From assembly GCF_021568775.1 (NCBI RefSeq), contig NZ_JAKGSG010000046.1, positions 1-64,000 on the forward strand: 64,000 bases of DNA. Reading direction: 5' to 3'. This document shows, piece by piece, positions 26,710 through 34,950 of the stretch. The stretch comes from Antribacter soli. GTDB taxonomy: Bacteria > Actinomycetota > Actinomycetes > Actinomycetales > Cellulomonadaceae. Numbering within the stretch: the first letter of the stretch is position 1; the number at the start of each line of letters is the position of its first letter. The notes below the pieces were generated by a model. The model did no database searches. It was not told where the DNA came from and saw nothing but the letters and a program-made list of their open reading frames with translations. Made by a program: the position numbers and the translations under genes.

Positions 26710-29406
26710 TCACAGCTTGGTGACCACCGTGTACTTCAGGGCGATGCGCTTCGTCCCGGCCGCGCCGAAGTCGATCTTCACGACGGCGTTCGGCTCGACG
26801 TCGACGACGGTGCCGAGCCCGTATGCGTCGTGCGTGACCCGGTCGCCGACCGCCAGGCTCGGGACGTCCTTCTGGACGTCGACCGATCCGAAGCGCGGGC
26901 CGCCGCCCGAGACTCCGGCACCGGCTCCCGTTCCCGGCCGCCCCGCAGCGCGGACACCGGAGCCCCCGCCGGACCCGTACGAGCCGGAGCCGGACGCCCC
27001 CGACCCGTACCCACCAGACGATGCGCGCCGGCCGGAGGACGAACCCCCACCGGAGCCCGACCACGAGGACCCGCCGCGACCGCCACCCCAGACGGACCCG
27101 CCCGACCGGATCGCCTGCGTGGAGGACTCGCGCCGCCGCCAGTCCCACAGCTCGTCGGGGATCTCGTCGAGGAACCGGCTCGGCGGGAACTCGTTCGCCA
27201 TGCCCCAGGCGGCGCGCACGGCAGACCGCGACACGTACAGCCGCTCGCGTGCCCGGGTGATGCCGACGTAGGCGAGGCGGCGCTCTTCGGCGAGCTCGCC
27301 GTCGTCGTGCAGCGAGCGCATGTGCGGGAAGGTGCCGTCCTCCATGCCGGTGAGGAAGACCACCGGGAACTCCAGGCCCTTCGCGGTGTGCAGGGTCATG
27401 AGCGTGACGACGCCCTGCTCCTCCTTGTGCTCCTCGGCAGCGCCGTCGGCGACGTCCTCGTCGGGGATCTGGTCGCTGTCCGCGACGAGCGAGACCCGCT
27501 CGAGGAAGTCCGCGAGGTCGCCCTCGGGGTCGAGGTCGCTGAACTCGGTGGCGACGGCGTGGAGCTCGGCGAGGTTCTCCACGCGCGACGCGTCCTGCGG
27601 GTCGTCGCTCGCCCGCAGCTCCGCCAGGTACCCCGTCCGGTCGAGGACCGCGCTGAGGATCACGGCCGGGGCGGCGCCCTCGTCGACGAGCGCCCGCAGG
27701 TCCGTCATCATCTCGCGGAAGACGAGGAGCGGCTTCAGCGTGCGCGTCGTCATGCCGGGCACCTCCTCCGCGCGCTCCAGGGCGGCGCCGAACGAGGTGC
27801 GCTCCCGGTCGGCGAGCGCCGCGACGAGCGCCTCGGCCCGGTCGCCCAGGCCGCGCTTGGGAACGTTGAGCACCCGGCGGAGGTTCACGTCGTCGTCCAC
27901 GTTCGCGAGGGCGCGCAGGTAGGCGATGGCGTCCTTGATCTCGCGGCGCTCGTAGAAGCGGGTGCCGCCCACGACCTTGTACGGCAGGCCGACGCGGACC
28001 AGCACCTCCTCGAGCGCACGGGACTGCGCGTTGGTGCGGTAGAAGATCGCGACGTCGCCCGGTCGCACGCGCTCGGCGTCACCCAGCCGGTCGATCTCCT
28101 CGGCGACGAAGCGGGCCTCCTGGTGCTCGTCGTCCGCGACGTAGCCGATGATCTTGGCGCCGGCCCCCGCGTCCGTCCACAGGCGCTTGGGCTTGCGATC
28201 ACGGTTGCGCGAGATGACGGCGTTCGCCGCCGTGAGGATGTTCTGCGTGGAGCGGTAGTTCTGCTCGAGCATGACGGTGGTCGCGGCCGGGTAGTCGGCC
28301 TCGAACTCGAGGATGTTGCGGATCGTGGCGCCGCGGAACGCGTAGATCGACTGGTCTGCGTCGCCCACCACCGTGAGCTCCGCAGGGTCGAGCGCGATCG
28401 CCTGCGGGTCCTCCCCCGCACGGGCCGCGGCGGACTCCGCCGTCACCCCCGCCAGCTCCCGCACCAGCACGTACTGCGCGTGGTTCGTGTCCTGGTACTC
28501 GTCCACCATGATGTGGCGGAACCGGCGGCGATAGTGCTCCGCCACGTTCGGGAACGCCTGCAGCAGGTTCACGGTCGTCATGATGATGTCGTCGAAGTCC
28601 AGGGCGTGCGCCTGGGAGAGCCGCGCCTGGTAGCGCGCGTACACGTCCGCCAGGACCTGGTCGAACTCCGGGACCTTCGCGCCGCGCGCCGCGAGCCCCT
28701 CCTCCGTGGCGTGCGCGCCCGTCTCCTGGGCGTACGTCTCCGGATCCACGAGCTCGTTCTTGAGGTCGCTGATCTTGTTCGCGAGACCCCGCGCGGGGTA
28801 CTTCTTCGGGTCGAGGTTCAGCTCGCGCGTCACCATCGTGATGAGACGCTGGCTGTCCGCCGCGTCGTAGATGCTGAAGCTGGACTTCAGGCCAAGGTTC
28901 GACGCCTCCCGCCGCAGGATCCGCACGCACGCCGAGTGGAACGTGGAGACCCACATGCGCCCCGCCGAGGGCCCCACGAGGTTCTCGACGCGCTCGCGCA
29001 TCTCCGCCGCGGCCTTGTTCGTGAACGTGATCGCGAGGATCTCGCCCGCCCGGGCCCGGCCCGTCGCCAGCAGGTAGGCGATGCGGTGCGTGAGCACGCG
29101 CGTCTTGCCCGAACCGGCCCCCGCCACGATCAGCAGCTGCCCGCCCTCGTGCACCACCGCCACGCGCTGCTGCGGGTTGAGGCCCTCCAGCAGCTCGTCC
29201 GGGTCGAGGTGCGCGTACGCGCCGCGGGCACGCGGCGCCTCCTCCTGGTGCGGCAGGCCGGCCAGCCAGTCGGGTTCGTCCGGCGCAGGGGCGGGCTCCC
29301 CGCCCTCGTCCCAGCGGGGTGCGGTGCGCGGCAGGCGCGACTCGTCACCCGGCGGAACGGGAAGGTTCAGGCCGGGAAGAGGCAGGGAGTCGAAGAGCGA
29401 GGTCAT
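26710..29406 (-). CDS. pcrA: ATP-dependent DNA helicase PcrA/UvrD
   Basis: This 898-residue SF1A helicase unwinds DNA during repair and removes RecA filaments. Residues about 78-100 carry LNPQQRVAVVHEGGQLLIVAGAGSGKTR (Q motif and Walker A, quoted in part), followed by ITFTNKAAAEMRER (Ia), VDEYQDTN (Walker B), GDADQSIYAFRGA (III), LEQNYRST (IV), TLHTAKGLEFPVVF (V) and YVGITRARERL (VI). The C-terminus has a Gly/Ser-rich linker and a Tudor-like domain (VGDRVTHDAYGLGTVVDVE) that binds RNA polymerase in PcrA. ATG 29406 is chosen from the leaderless TAGGCT eight bases upstream. Confidence 0.95.
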   Translation of the reverse strand: MTSLFDSLPLPGLNLPVPPGDESRLPRTAPRWDEGGEPAPAPDEPDWLAGLPHQEEAPRARGAYAHLDPDELLEGLNPQQRVAVVHEGGQLLIVAGAGSGKTRVLTHRIAYLLATGRARAGEILAITFTNKAAAEMRERVENLVGPSAGRMWVSTFHSACVRILRREASNLGLKSSFSIYDAADSQRLITMVTRELNLDPKKYPARGLANKISDLKNELVDPETYAQETGAHATEEGLAARGAKVPEFDQVLADVYARYQARLSQAHALDFDDIIMTTVNLLQAFPNVAEHYRRRFRHIMVDEYQDTNHAQYVLVRELAGVTAESAAARAGEDPQAIALDPAELTVVGDADQSIYAFRGATIRNILEFEADYPAATTVMLEQNYRSTQNILTAANAVISRNRDRKPKRLWTDAGAGAKIIGYVADDEHQEARFVAEEIDRLGDAERVRPGDVAIFYRTNAQSRALEEVLVRVGLPYKVVGGTRFYERREIKDAIAYLRALANVDDDVNLRRVLNVPKRGLGDRAEALVAALADRERTSFGAALERAEEVPGMTTRTLKPLLVFREMMTDLRALVDEGAAPAVILSAVLDRTGYLAELRASDDPQDASRVENLAELHAVATEFSDLDPEGDLADFLERVSLVADSDQIPDEDVADGAAEEHKEEQGVVTLMTLHTAKGLEFPVVFLTGMEDGTFPHMRSLHDDGELAEERRLAYVGITRARERLYVSRSAVRAAWGMANEFPPSRFLDEIPDELWDWRRRESSTQAIRSGGSVWGGGRGGSSWSGSGGGSSSGRRASSGGYGSGASGSGSYGSGGGSGVRAAGRPGTGAGAGVSGGGPRFGSVDVQKDVPSLAVGDRVTHDAYGLGTVVDVEPNAVVKIDFGAAGTKRIALKYTVVTKL

Positions 29407-29445
29407 CGGGACCAAGCCTAGGCGTCACCACCGACACGAATGCGC

Positions 29446-30216
29446 TCACCCCGCCTTCTCCCACACCGAGACGTGATCGGTGCTGTCCGCGGTGAACGGG
29501 GACCGGTTCCAGTCGGCCCAGCGGTGCGACAGGTGCAAACCCGCGATGCGGGCCATGAGGTCCATCTCGGCGGGCCATGCGTACCGGAACGAGATGCTCC
29601 GGAACTCCCCGCGGCCGTCCGGCGTGACCGTGACGTGGTTCGACGTGAACTCCTGCGTCACGACGTCGTACCGGTCGAAGCCCACGTAGCCGCCGCCCTC
29701 CTCGTCCGGGGCCACGGTGAACGGCACGGTGTCCTGCCCGGGCGGCATGCGCCGGAGGTCGGGCACCGCGACCTCGATCAGGAAGCACCCGCCGGGCCGC
29801 AGGTGCGCCGCGGCGTTGCGGAAGACGTCGACCTGGCCGTCCTGCGTGGTGACGTTCGAGATGGTGTTGAACACCAGGTAGACGAGGGAGAACTCGCCCG
29901 GCACGCGCGTGGTCGTCATGTCGCCGATCGTCACGCCGATCTGCTCGGCGCCCGGCTTGCCCGCGATCCGCGCGGCCATCGCCCGGCTCAGCTCGATGCC
30001 GTGCACCGGCACACCGCGCTGCGCCAGCGGCGCGGCGATGCGCCCGGTGCCGATCGCGAGCTCGAGCGCGGGCCCGTCGCCCGCGAGGTCCGCGAGGAGA
30101 TCCACGGTCCGCGCGATCTCGGCGGGGTCGTTCGCGCCGCCGCGGCCGACGTCGTACCGTGCCGCCACGGTCTCGGGGAACCAGCCGTCGGCCGGGTCGT
30201 CGATGACTTCGTCCAT
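29446..30216 (-). CDS. Class I SAM-dependent methyltransferase
   Basis: A 256-residue enzyme with the Rossmann-like SAM fold: motif I ALELAIGTGRIAAPLAQRG (residues about 51-69), VHGIELSRAMA (motif II, with acidic residue), then a motif IV region LVYLVFNTISNVT and LRPGGCFLIEV. The substrate is unknown; the family is broad. The start at 30216 follows leaderless TAGCGT by seven bases. It precedes pcrA by 39 bases on the same strand. Confidence 0.85.
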   Translation of the reverse strand: MDEVIDDPADGWFPETVAARYDVGRGGANDPAEIARTVDLLADLAGDGPALELAIGTGRIAAPLAQRGVPVHGIELSRAMAARIAGKPGAEQIGVTIGDMTTTRVPGEFSLVYLVFNTISNVTTQDGQVDVFRNAAAHLRPGGCFLIEVAVPDLRRMPPGQDTVPFTVAPDEEGGGYVGFDRYDVVTQEFTSNHVTVTPDGRGEFRSISFRYAWPAEMDLMARIAGLHLSHRWADWNRSPFTADSTDHVSVWEKAG

Positions 30217-30266
30217 GCCTGCGACGCTAGCCCGCGCAACCAGGTCGGGTCAGGGTCTTTTCCTCG

Positions 30267-30695
30267 CTAGCGGCGCAGCCGCATCGGCGTGTGCGGGATG
30301 CCGTCCTCCAGGAACTCGTCGCCGTCAGCCTCAAAGCCGTGCTTGGCGTACCAGCCGGCGAGCGGCGACTGCGCGTCCAGCACCACGTCGCGGTCGCCCG
30401 TGAGGCCCAGCGCGGCGCGCATCACGTCGTCGGCGAGGCCGCGCCCGCGCACCGACGGGTCGAGCACGACGCGGCCCACGCGCCACACGTCGCGGTCGTC
30501 CAGCACCCGCGCACACCCGACGACGGCCCCGCCGTCGAGCAGCACCACGTGCCGCGTCGCAGGCTCGACGTCCCGGCCGTCCAGGTCGGGATACGGGCAC
30601 TGCTGCTCGACGACGAACACCCGCTCGCGCAGCTGCCACATCCGGTAGGCGGTGACAGGAGCCAGCTCCTCGAACGACGCGACGACGATCTCCAC
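30267..30695 (-). CDS. GNAT family N-acetyltransferase (ElaA-like)
   Basis: A 142-residue acetyltransferase using acetyl-CoA. It fits the ElaA group: RMWQLRERVFVVEQQCPYPDLDG at residues about 18-40 (quoted in part as RERVFVVEQQCPYPDLDG), RHVVLL, GCARVL, and the CoA pyrophosphate loop VRGRGLADDVM, followed by LDAQSPLAGWYAKHGFE. GTG 30695 follows GACGAT by six bases. Substrate unknown. Twenty-five bases separate it from the S9 peptidase stop upstream on the same strand. Confidence 0.82.
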   Translation of the reverse strand: MEIVVASFEELAPVTAYRMWQLRERVFVVEQQCPYPDLDGRDVEPATRHVVLLDGGAVVGCARVLDDRDVWRVGRVVLDPSVRGRGLADDVMRAALGLTGDRDVVLDAQSPLAGWYAKHGFEADGDEFLEDGIPHTPMRLRR

Positions 30696-30720
30696 GCGGG
30701 GATCGTCGCACGACGAGGCG

Positions 30721-32724
30721 TCAGCCCACCGGCAGGTACCTCGCCCACCAGTCGAGGATGATCTCGAACCGCTGCACCCGGTGGCGCGGGCGGCCCGACC
30801 GGGACAGCTCGTGGTTCTCACCGGGGAAGATGACGAGCTCCGTCTCGACACCGTTGCGCTTGAGCGTCGCGTAGTACCGCTCCGCCTGTGACAGCGGGCA
30901 GCGAAGGTCCTGCTCGGAGTGCAGCACGAGCGCCGGGGTCTTCACCGAAGCGGCGACCGCCTGCGGGCTCTGCGCCGCCACCAGCTCGGGCGACAGGCCC
31001 ACGTACTCGTGCCCGAAGAACCAGCCGATGTCGCTCGTCCCGAAGAACGTGTCGGGGTCGAGGAAGCCGCGCTCGACGATCGCTCCGGCGAACCGGTGCT
31101 CGTGCGCGATCGTCCAGGCGGTGAGGTACCCGCCGTAGGACCCGCCGAGCACGCCCGTCCGTGTCGCGTCCAGCCGCGGGTCGGCGGCCAGGGCGCCGTC
31201 GAGGAAGTCGAGGACGTCGTGCAGGTCGACGGTGCCCATCGCCTGCCGGATCGCCCGGCCGTGCTCCTGCCCGTAACCGGCAGAGCCGCGCGGGTTGCAG
31301 TACACGACCGCGTAGCCGGCGTCCACGAGCACCTGCGTCTCGTCGAACAGCGCGGGGCCGTACGAGGCGAACGGCCCGCCGTGGATCATCAGCAGGGTCG
31401 GGTGCGGGCCGTCCCCCTCCGGCACGGCGACCCACCCGTGGACGGCGTAGCCGTCGCGCCCGCTCACGGTCAGCTCGGTCGGCAGCACCAGGCCCGCCTT
31501 GCGGAGCGCCGCGGAGAAGTCCGTCCGACGGCGGAGCTCGCCTCCCTCGACGAGGACCGCGACGTCGCCATGCGTCTGCGGGTCGGCGTAGCTCACGGCC
31601 ACCACGCCGCCGCCGGCGCCGATCCCCGACACCTGCACGGGGCCGCTGGTCAGCGGGGTGACGGCGCCGTCGTCGGACACCTTGACCACCTGGGTGGTGC
31701 CGCGCTCGAGGGAGGTGACCAGGACACCGTCGGGCACGGCGACGACCGCGCCACCCAGGTCGTGGGCCGCGTCCGTGAGGCGCCGCGCCCGGCCGCCCTC
31801 GACGAGGAAGAGGCCGGTGTTGCGCGCGACGAAGTCGCGCCCGTCCGGGCCGACCTCCGACGCGAGCACGTACAGCCGACCTTCGAGGTCGAAGCCCACC
31901 CCGGAGACCGACAGGTCCGTGACCACCCCGTCCGGGCCGGCGAGCGCGTCCGCCGCGTCGAACGGGCCCTCCGACGGGACCTCCGCGACGTCGAAGAGCA
32001 GGACCGTTGATCGCAGGTCCTCGTCCGCGCCCGGGTGGACGGCCGCGACCACCGCGAGCGACGCGGCGTCGGGCGAGAAGGCGATCGACCCGTGGTCCGT
32101 CACGACCTCCGTGACCCGGCGCGGCTCCGTCACGACCGGGCGCTTCTCCGCGGGGCCCTCCGCTGTCGCGACGGGCTGGACCACCGGTTCGGCCCACACG
32201 TCCGGGGTGTCCACGAGGAACACGTGCTGCGGCCGGTCGAGGTGGTAACCCAGGCCGTTGCGGGTGTACTGCCAGGTGGTGACCCGCCGCGGCGCCTCGG
32301 CACCGCCGTCGATGCCCTCGACGGAGCCGTACCGGCCAGGCTCGGGCTCGCGGCTCGTGAACGCGAGACGCGCACCGTCGGGCGACCAGCGGAACTCGCC
32401 GACGCCGAGCTTGCGGTCCGTCACCTGCACCGGCTCGCCGCCGGTAGCGGGCATCACGAAGAGCTGGGGTGCGCCCTTCGGCTCGGCGCGGAGGAACGCG
32501 AGGAGGTCGCCGTCGGGCGAGACCTGGGGCTCGGTGTCGCGGAAGCCGCGCGTCAGGCGGCGCGGGGCCGAGGTGTCGTCACCCAGCGGGACGGTCCAGA
32601 GCTGGCCGACGTACGCGTCGGCGTCGAGGTCGGGCCGGGTCGCGGCGACGACGGCGAACGCCCCCGAGGGGTGCACGGTGGGCGACGAGACCGTGGTGAT
32701 GAGAGGCAGGTCTGCAGGCTGCAT
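30721..32724 (-). CDS. S9 family prolyl oligopeptidase-type serine peptidase
   Basis: A 667-residue cytoplasmic peptidase without signal peptide. The first about 400 residues form a beta propeller with repeated SPDG blades. The C-terminal alpha/beta hydrolase domain has the nucleophile motif GGSYGGYLTAW, the Asp in LHSEQDLRCPLSQ and the His in FPGENHELSRSG. It probably removes acylated or dipeptide residues from short peptides, as acylaminoacyl peptidases do. ATG 32724 is chosen because TAACCT stands seven bases upstream (leaderless) and because an upstream extension would be Pro/Arg-rich and not family-like. Confidence 0.9.
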   Translation of the reverse strand: MQPADLPLITTVSSPTVHPSGAFAVVAATRPDLDADAYVGQLWTVPLGDDTSAPRRLTRGFRDTEPQVSPDGDLLAFLRAEPKGAPQLFVMPATGGEPVQVTDRKLGVGEFRWSPDGARLAFTSREPEPGRYGSVEGIDGGAEAPRRVTTWQYTRNGLGYHLDRPQHVFLVDTPDVWAEPVVQPVATAEGPAEKRPVVTEPRRVTEVVTDHGSIAFSPDAASLAVVAAVHPGADEDLRSTVLLFDVAEVPSEGPFDAADALAGPDGVVTDLSVSGVGFDLEGRLYVLASEVGPDGRDFVARNTGLFLVEGGRARRLTDAAHDLGGAVVAVPDGVLVTSLERGTTQVVKVSDDGAVTPLTSGPVQVSGIGAGGGVVAVSYADPQTHGDVAVLVEGGELRRRTDFSAALRKAGLVLPTELTVSGRDGYAVHGWVAVPEGDGPHPTLLMIHGGPFASYGPALFDETQVLVDAGYAVVYCNPRGSAGYGQEHGRAIRQAMGTVDLHDVLDFLDGALAADPRLDATRTGVLGGSYGGYLTAWTIAHEHRFAGAIVERGFLDPDTFFGTSDIGWFFGHEYVGLSPELVAAQSPQAVAASVKTPALVLHSEQDLRCPLSQAERYYATLKRNGVETELVIFPGENHELSRSGRPRHRVQRFEIILDWWARYLPVG

Positions 32725-32868
32725 GGGGGCGAGGTTACCCGCGGGCCACCCGGACATGCCGGTGGCTGGCCGGTTGTCCACAGGCCGGCCGGGCTGCCGA
32801 GCGGGATCGCTGGTCACTCCCTATCCTGGCGAGGCCTGATAGAGGACCGAGGTGTCCCGGCAAAAGGC

Positions 32869-32913
32869 GAAACCCCGGCGGCATAACGCCTGAGCGTCAG
32901 AGGCGACCGGGGT
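32869..32913. other. Intergenic nested stem-loop, possible structured RNA
   Basis: In the 354 bases between divergent genes, ACCCCGG (32872-32878) pairs with CCGGGGT (32907-32913), enclosing CGCCT (32887-32891)/AGGCG (32901-32905). A TATCCT box lies at 32822-32827. It matches no riboswitch class I can recall. The rest of 32725-33078 holds promoters for the two flanking genes and no convincing gene. Confidence 0.3.
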
Positions 32914-33078
32914 CCCTGATGACGTGGCTCGACGCCGACATGGCTGCGTGGCGGCGGGATCGATGCCCTGTCGACCACGTGCTCGCCAACCCACCAGCCC
33001 CGATCGGACTCCCGGACACCCCCGCGACATGACGCGCGAGTGTCAGGGCGACCGGTCTTCGTGGAATAGCGTCACCCC

Positions 33079-33609
33079 ATGACGTTTCCCGCCGTGCCCC
33101 CGAGCTGGGGCGAGCCCAGCACCCGCACCGTCACCTGGTACGACCCCGAGCGCAGCGCCGCCATGGGCCTGGAGCTCGCGGGGATCGACTACCTGCGCGC
33201 CGTGCTCGACGGCGAGCTGCCGCCGCCCCCGATCTCCGACCTGATGAAGATGGAGTTCGTCGAGGTCGAGGAGGGGCGCGTCGTGTTCACGTGCGAGCCC
33301 GACCGGTCCGCCTACAACCCGATCGGCACCGTGCACGGCGGACTCGTGTGCACGCTGCTCGACTCCGTGGCCGGCTGCGCCATCCACAGCACGCTGCCGC
33401 AGGGCAAGGGATACACGTCGGTCGAGATCAAGGTCAGCTACCTGCGGCCGGTGCTCGCGTCGTCGGGCACGCTGACCGCGACGGGGACCGTGATCAAGAC
33501 CGGGTCACGCGTCGGGTTCACCGAAGGCGTCGTGACCGACGCCGCAGGCAACCTGGTCGCGACGGCGACCAGCACGCTGCTGGTGTTCGACCTCCCGCCC
33601 GGCCGCTGA
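33079..33609 (+). CDS. PaaI-type hotdog-fold thioesterase
   Basis: A 176-residue hotdog-fold protein: an N-terminal helix region, then FTCEPDRSAYNPIGTVHGGLV with the catalytic-type NPIGTVHGG loop (residues about 84-94), LLDSVAGCAIHS, and the strands YTSVEIKVSYLRPV and GTLTATGTVIKTGSRVGFTEG. It probably hydrolyses aryl- or acyl-CoA esters. TAGCGT (33067-33072) lies six bases before the ATG, a leaderless start. No pathway neighbours are seen. Confidence 0.85.
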   Translation: MTFPAVPPSWGEPSTRTVTWYDPERSAAMGLELAGIDYLRAVLDGELPPPPISDLMKMEFVEVEEGRVVFTCEPDRSAYNPIGTVHGGLVCTLLDSVAGCAIHSTLPQGKGYTSVEIKVSYLRPVLASSGTLTATGTVIKTGSRVGFTEGVVTDAAGNLVATATSTLLVFDLPPGR

Positions 33610-33621
33610 CGGCCGTCACGG

Positions 33622-34104
33622 TCACGTGACGAAGAGGCCGACCACCCAGGTCCCCGCGGCGAAGAGGCCACCGAGGAGCTGAACGCCGATCGTGATGAGC
33701 GTCGCCTGCAGGGCCGCCTTCGTCGCCTCCCACGCGGCGCGGCGGTCCTTGCGGCGCGCGAGCTCCACCAGGAAGATCGCGCCCGCGAAGAACAGGAACA
33801 AGCCGACGACGGGGATCACGAAGAACCCGACGATGCCCGCGATGCCCGCTAGCGCGAGCGTCGTCCACGGCACCTCCGCGCGACGCATGTGCTTGCCGGC
33901 GAGGATCCACTGCCCCACCTCGGCGGCGACGATCGCCGCGGCCGCGATGCCGAACACCACCCAGGCACCCGGGCCGCCCGTCAGGATCGCCCAGACGAGG
34001 ATCGCGGACCCCACCAGGATGTTCCCCGGTAGCACCTGGACGACGGTGCCGATCAGGCCCACGAAGATGGCAATGCCGACGAGAAGCTCGCCCCACCAGC
34101 TCAC
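33622..34104 (-). CDS. DUF456 family membrane protein
   Basis: A 160-residue membrane protein with about four helices, containing GLIGTVVQVLPGNILVGSAI and a second repeat FVIPVVGLFLFFAGAIFLVE; this internal pairing of Gly-rich loops is typical of DUF456. A basic ARRKDRRAAWEATKAAL helix precedes the last segment. GTG 34104 is preceded by CGGAGAA. Function unknown. It is convergent with the thioesterase gene. Confidence 0.85.
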   Translation of the reverse strand: MSWWGELLVGIAIFVGLIGTVVQVLPGNILVGSAILVWAILTGGPGAWVVFGIAAAAIVAAEVGQWILAGKHMRRAEVPWTTLALAGIAGIVGFFVIPVVGLFLFFAGAIFLVELARRKDRRAAWEATKAALQATLITIGVQLLGGLFAAGTWVVGLFVT

Positions 34105-34159
34105 TGTTCAGTTCTCCGTTCGGTAGTCCGCGCGTGCGTCAGGGTGCTACGGCGTGCCG

Positions 34160-34513
34160 TCAGTGCCAGAAGACCGCAACCAGGATGTTCACGAGGGTGA
34201 GTCCCAGGACGGCACCCTTGAGGCCGGTCGAGACGTTCTCGCCCTTGCGCACCGCGAGCGTCGCGAGGACCGCCACGACGACGGCGACGGCGAGCTTGAC
34301 GCCGATCTTCGCCATCGGCGTCCCGTCCAGGGCAGGCAGGTCCGCCATCTCCGCGATGCCGACCATGATCACGCCCGCGCCGACCGCGCCCCACGCGCCG
34401 TGCATGACCGCCTTGTAGAGCGCCTTGGTGCGCATCGAGGCGATGGTCCCGCCGAAGACGAGGGCCCAGCTCGCGAAGTGCGCAAACACGAAGACGTCAT
34501 AGAGGAACTCCAT
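34160..34513 (-). CDS. Small four-helix membrane protein
   Basis: A 117-residue hydrophobic protein with four predicted helices (FLYDVFVFAHFASWALVFGG, then around residues 40-60, 70-90 and 97-115). ATG 34513 follows TAGGCT by seven bases, a leaderless start; an upstream in-frame start adds ten residues. No family is recognised with certainty. It precedes the DUF456 gene by 55 bases on the same strand. Confidence 0.65.
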   Translation of the reverse strand: MEFLYDVFVFAHFASWALVFGGTIASMRTKALYKAVMHGAWGAVGAGVIMVGIAEMADLPALDGTPMAKIGVKLAVAVVVAVLATLAVRKGENVSTGLKGAVLGLTLVNILVAVFWH

Positions 34514-34749
34514 GCCGGGCAGCCTATCGGCTGCCGGTGACACGCACCCTCATCGGGACGGCCCCGCGCCCCCGCCGTCGGCGGCCGGCCGATCAGGAGT
34601 TCACCCGATCGACCCACGAGCACCCCGCAGGGCCCCCTCGCGGGTCGGGCCGACGCGCCGATCAGCGCGGATCCACCGTGGGCGGCACCGCCGTCGTCGG
34701 CCGGCCGGCCGCCGCGACTCATAGGCCGTCTCAATATTAGGCATCAACA

Positions 34750-34762
34750 TCCACTATGTGGA
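34750..34762. promoter_or_regulatory. Inverted repeat upstream of the sulfur operon
   Basis: TCCACTATGTGGA is a 5-base perfect inverted repeat with a 3-base spacer in a locally AT-rich stretch (34733-34762). It lies about 30 bases before the uORF -10 box TACCGT (34794-34799), a suitable place for a sulfur regulator. The other bases of 34514-34793 hold no gene that I can support. Confidence 0.35.
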
Positions 34763-34806
34763 CAGGCTGTTCCGGGGTACCCCCACCCCGGGATACCGTC
34801 TCCCAC

Positions 34807-34893
34807 ATGACCGGGCTTCTGATGTGTAGCGCGCGCTGCTGTCTGTCGGCGCGCGCCGTCGGAGACCGGCCAAGCGGGGTTCAACCCGGGTAG
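34807..34893 (+). CDS. Leaderless cysteine-rich uORF (leader peptide) of the sulfur operon
   Basis: A 28-codon ORF starting MTGLLMCSARCCLSARAV with three Cys, two of them adjacent, and ending at TAG 34891. It is leaderless, because TACCGT (34794-34799) ends seven bases before its ATG. Its stop stands directly before RNA that can pair with the ribosome site of the sulfite reductase gene. Cys-rich uORFs before cysteine biosynthesis genes are known to act as cysteine-responsive attenuators in mycobacteria and relatives: when Cys-tRNA is scarce, ribosomes stall and the downstream site opens. This one has the same parts. Confidence 0.85.
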   Translation: MTGLLMCSARCCLSARAVGDRPSGVQPG

Positions 34894-34895
34894 CC

Positions 34896-34947
34896 GATCC
34901 TCGGTCGTCGTGCGCCGCCCCGCTCCGGAACGACGACGACGAGGATC
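34896..34947 (+). promoter_or_regulatory. Hairpin sequestering the sulfite reductase ribosome site
   Basis: GATCCTCGGTCGTCGT (34896-34911) can pair with ACGACGACGACGAGGATC (34930-34947) with a few bulges. The right arm contains GAGGAT, the only plausible ribosome site for ATG 34951. The left arm lies just three bases after the uORF stop, so a terminating or stalled ribosome would cover it or leave it free. Confidence 0.7.
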
Positions 34948-34950
34948 CCC

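Noticed and set aside
32821-33030. Small minus-strand ORF of 69 codons
   Set aside because: No start signal, odd composition, and it overlaps the hairpin region; treated as intergenic.
34512-34740. Small plus-strand ORFs before the sulfur operon
   Set aside because: Arg/Pro-rich, no ribosome site, and antisense to the start of the small membrane protein gene.
34870-34892. tRNA T-arm-like sequence GGGGTTCAACCCGGG
   Set aside because: No acceptor, D or anticodon arms are present around it; it belongs to the Cys uORF.
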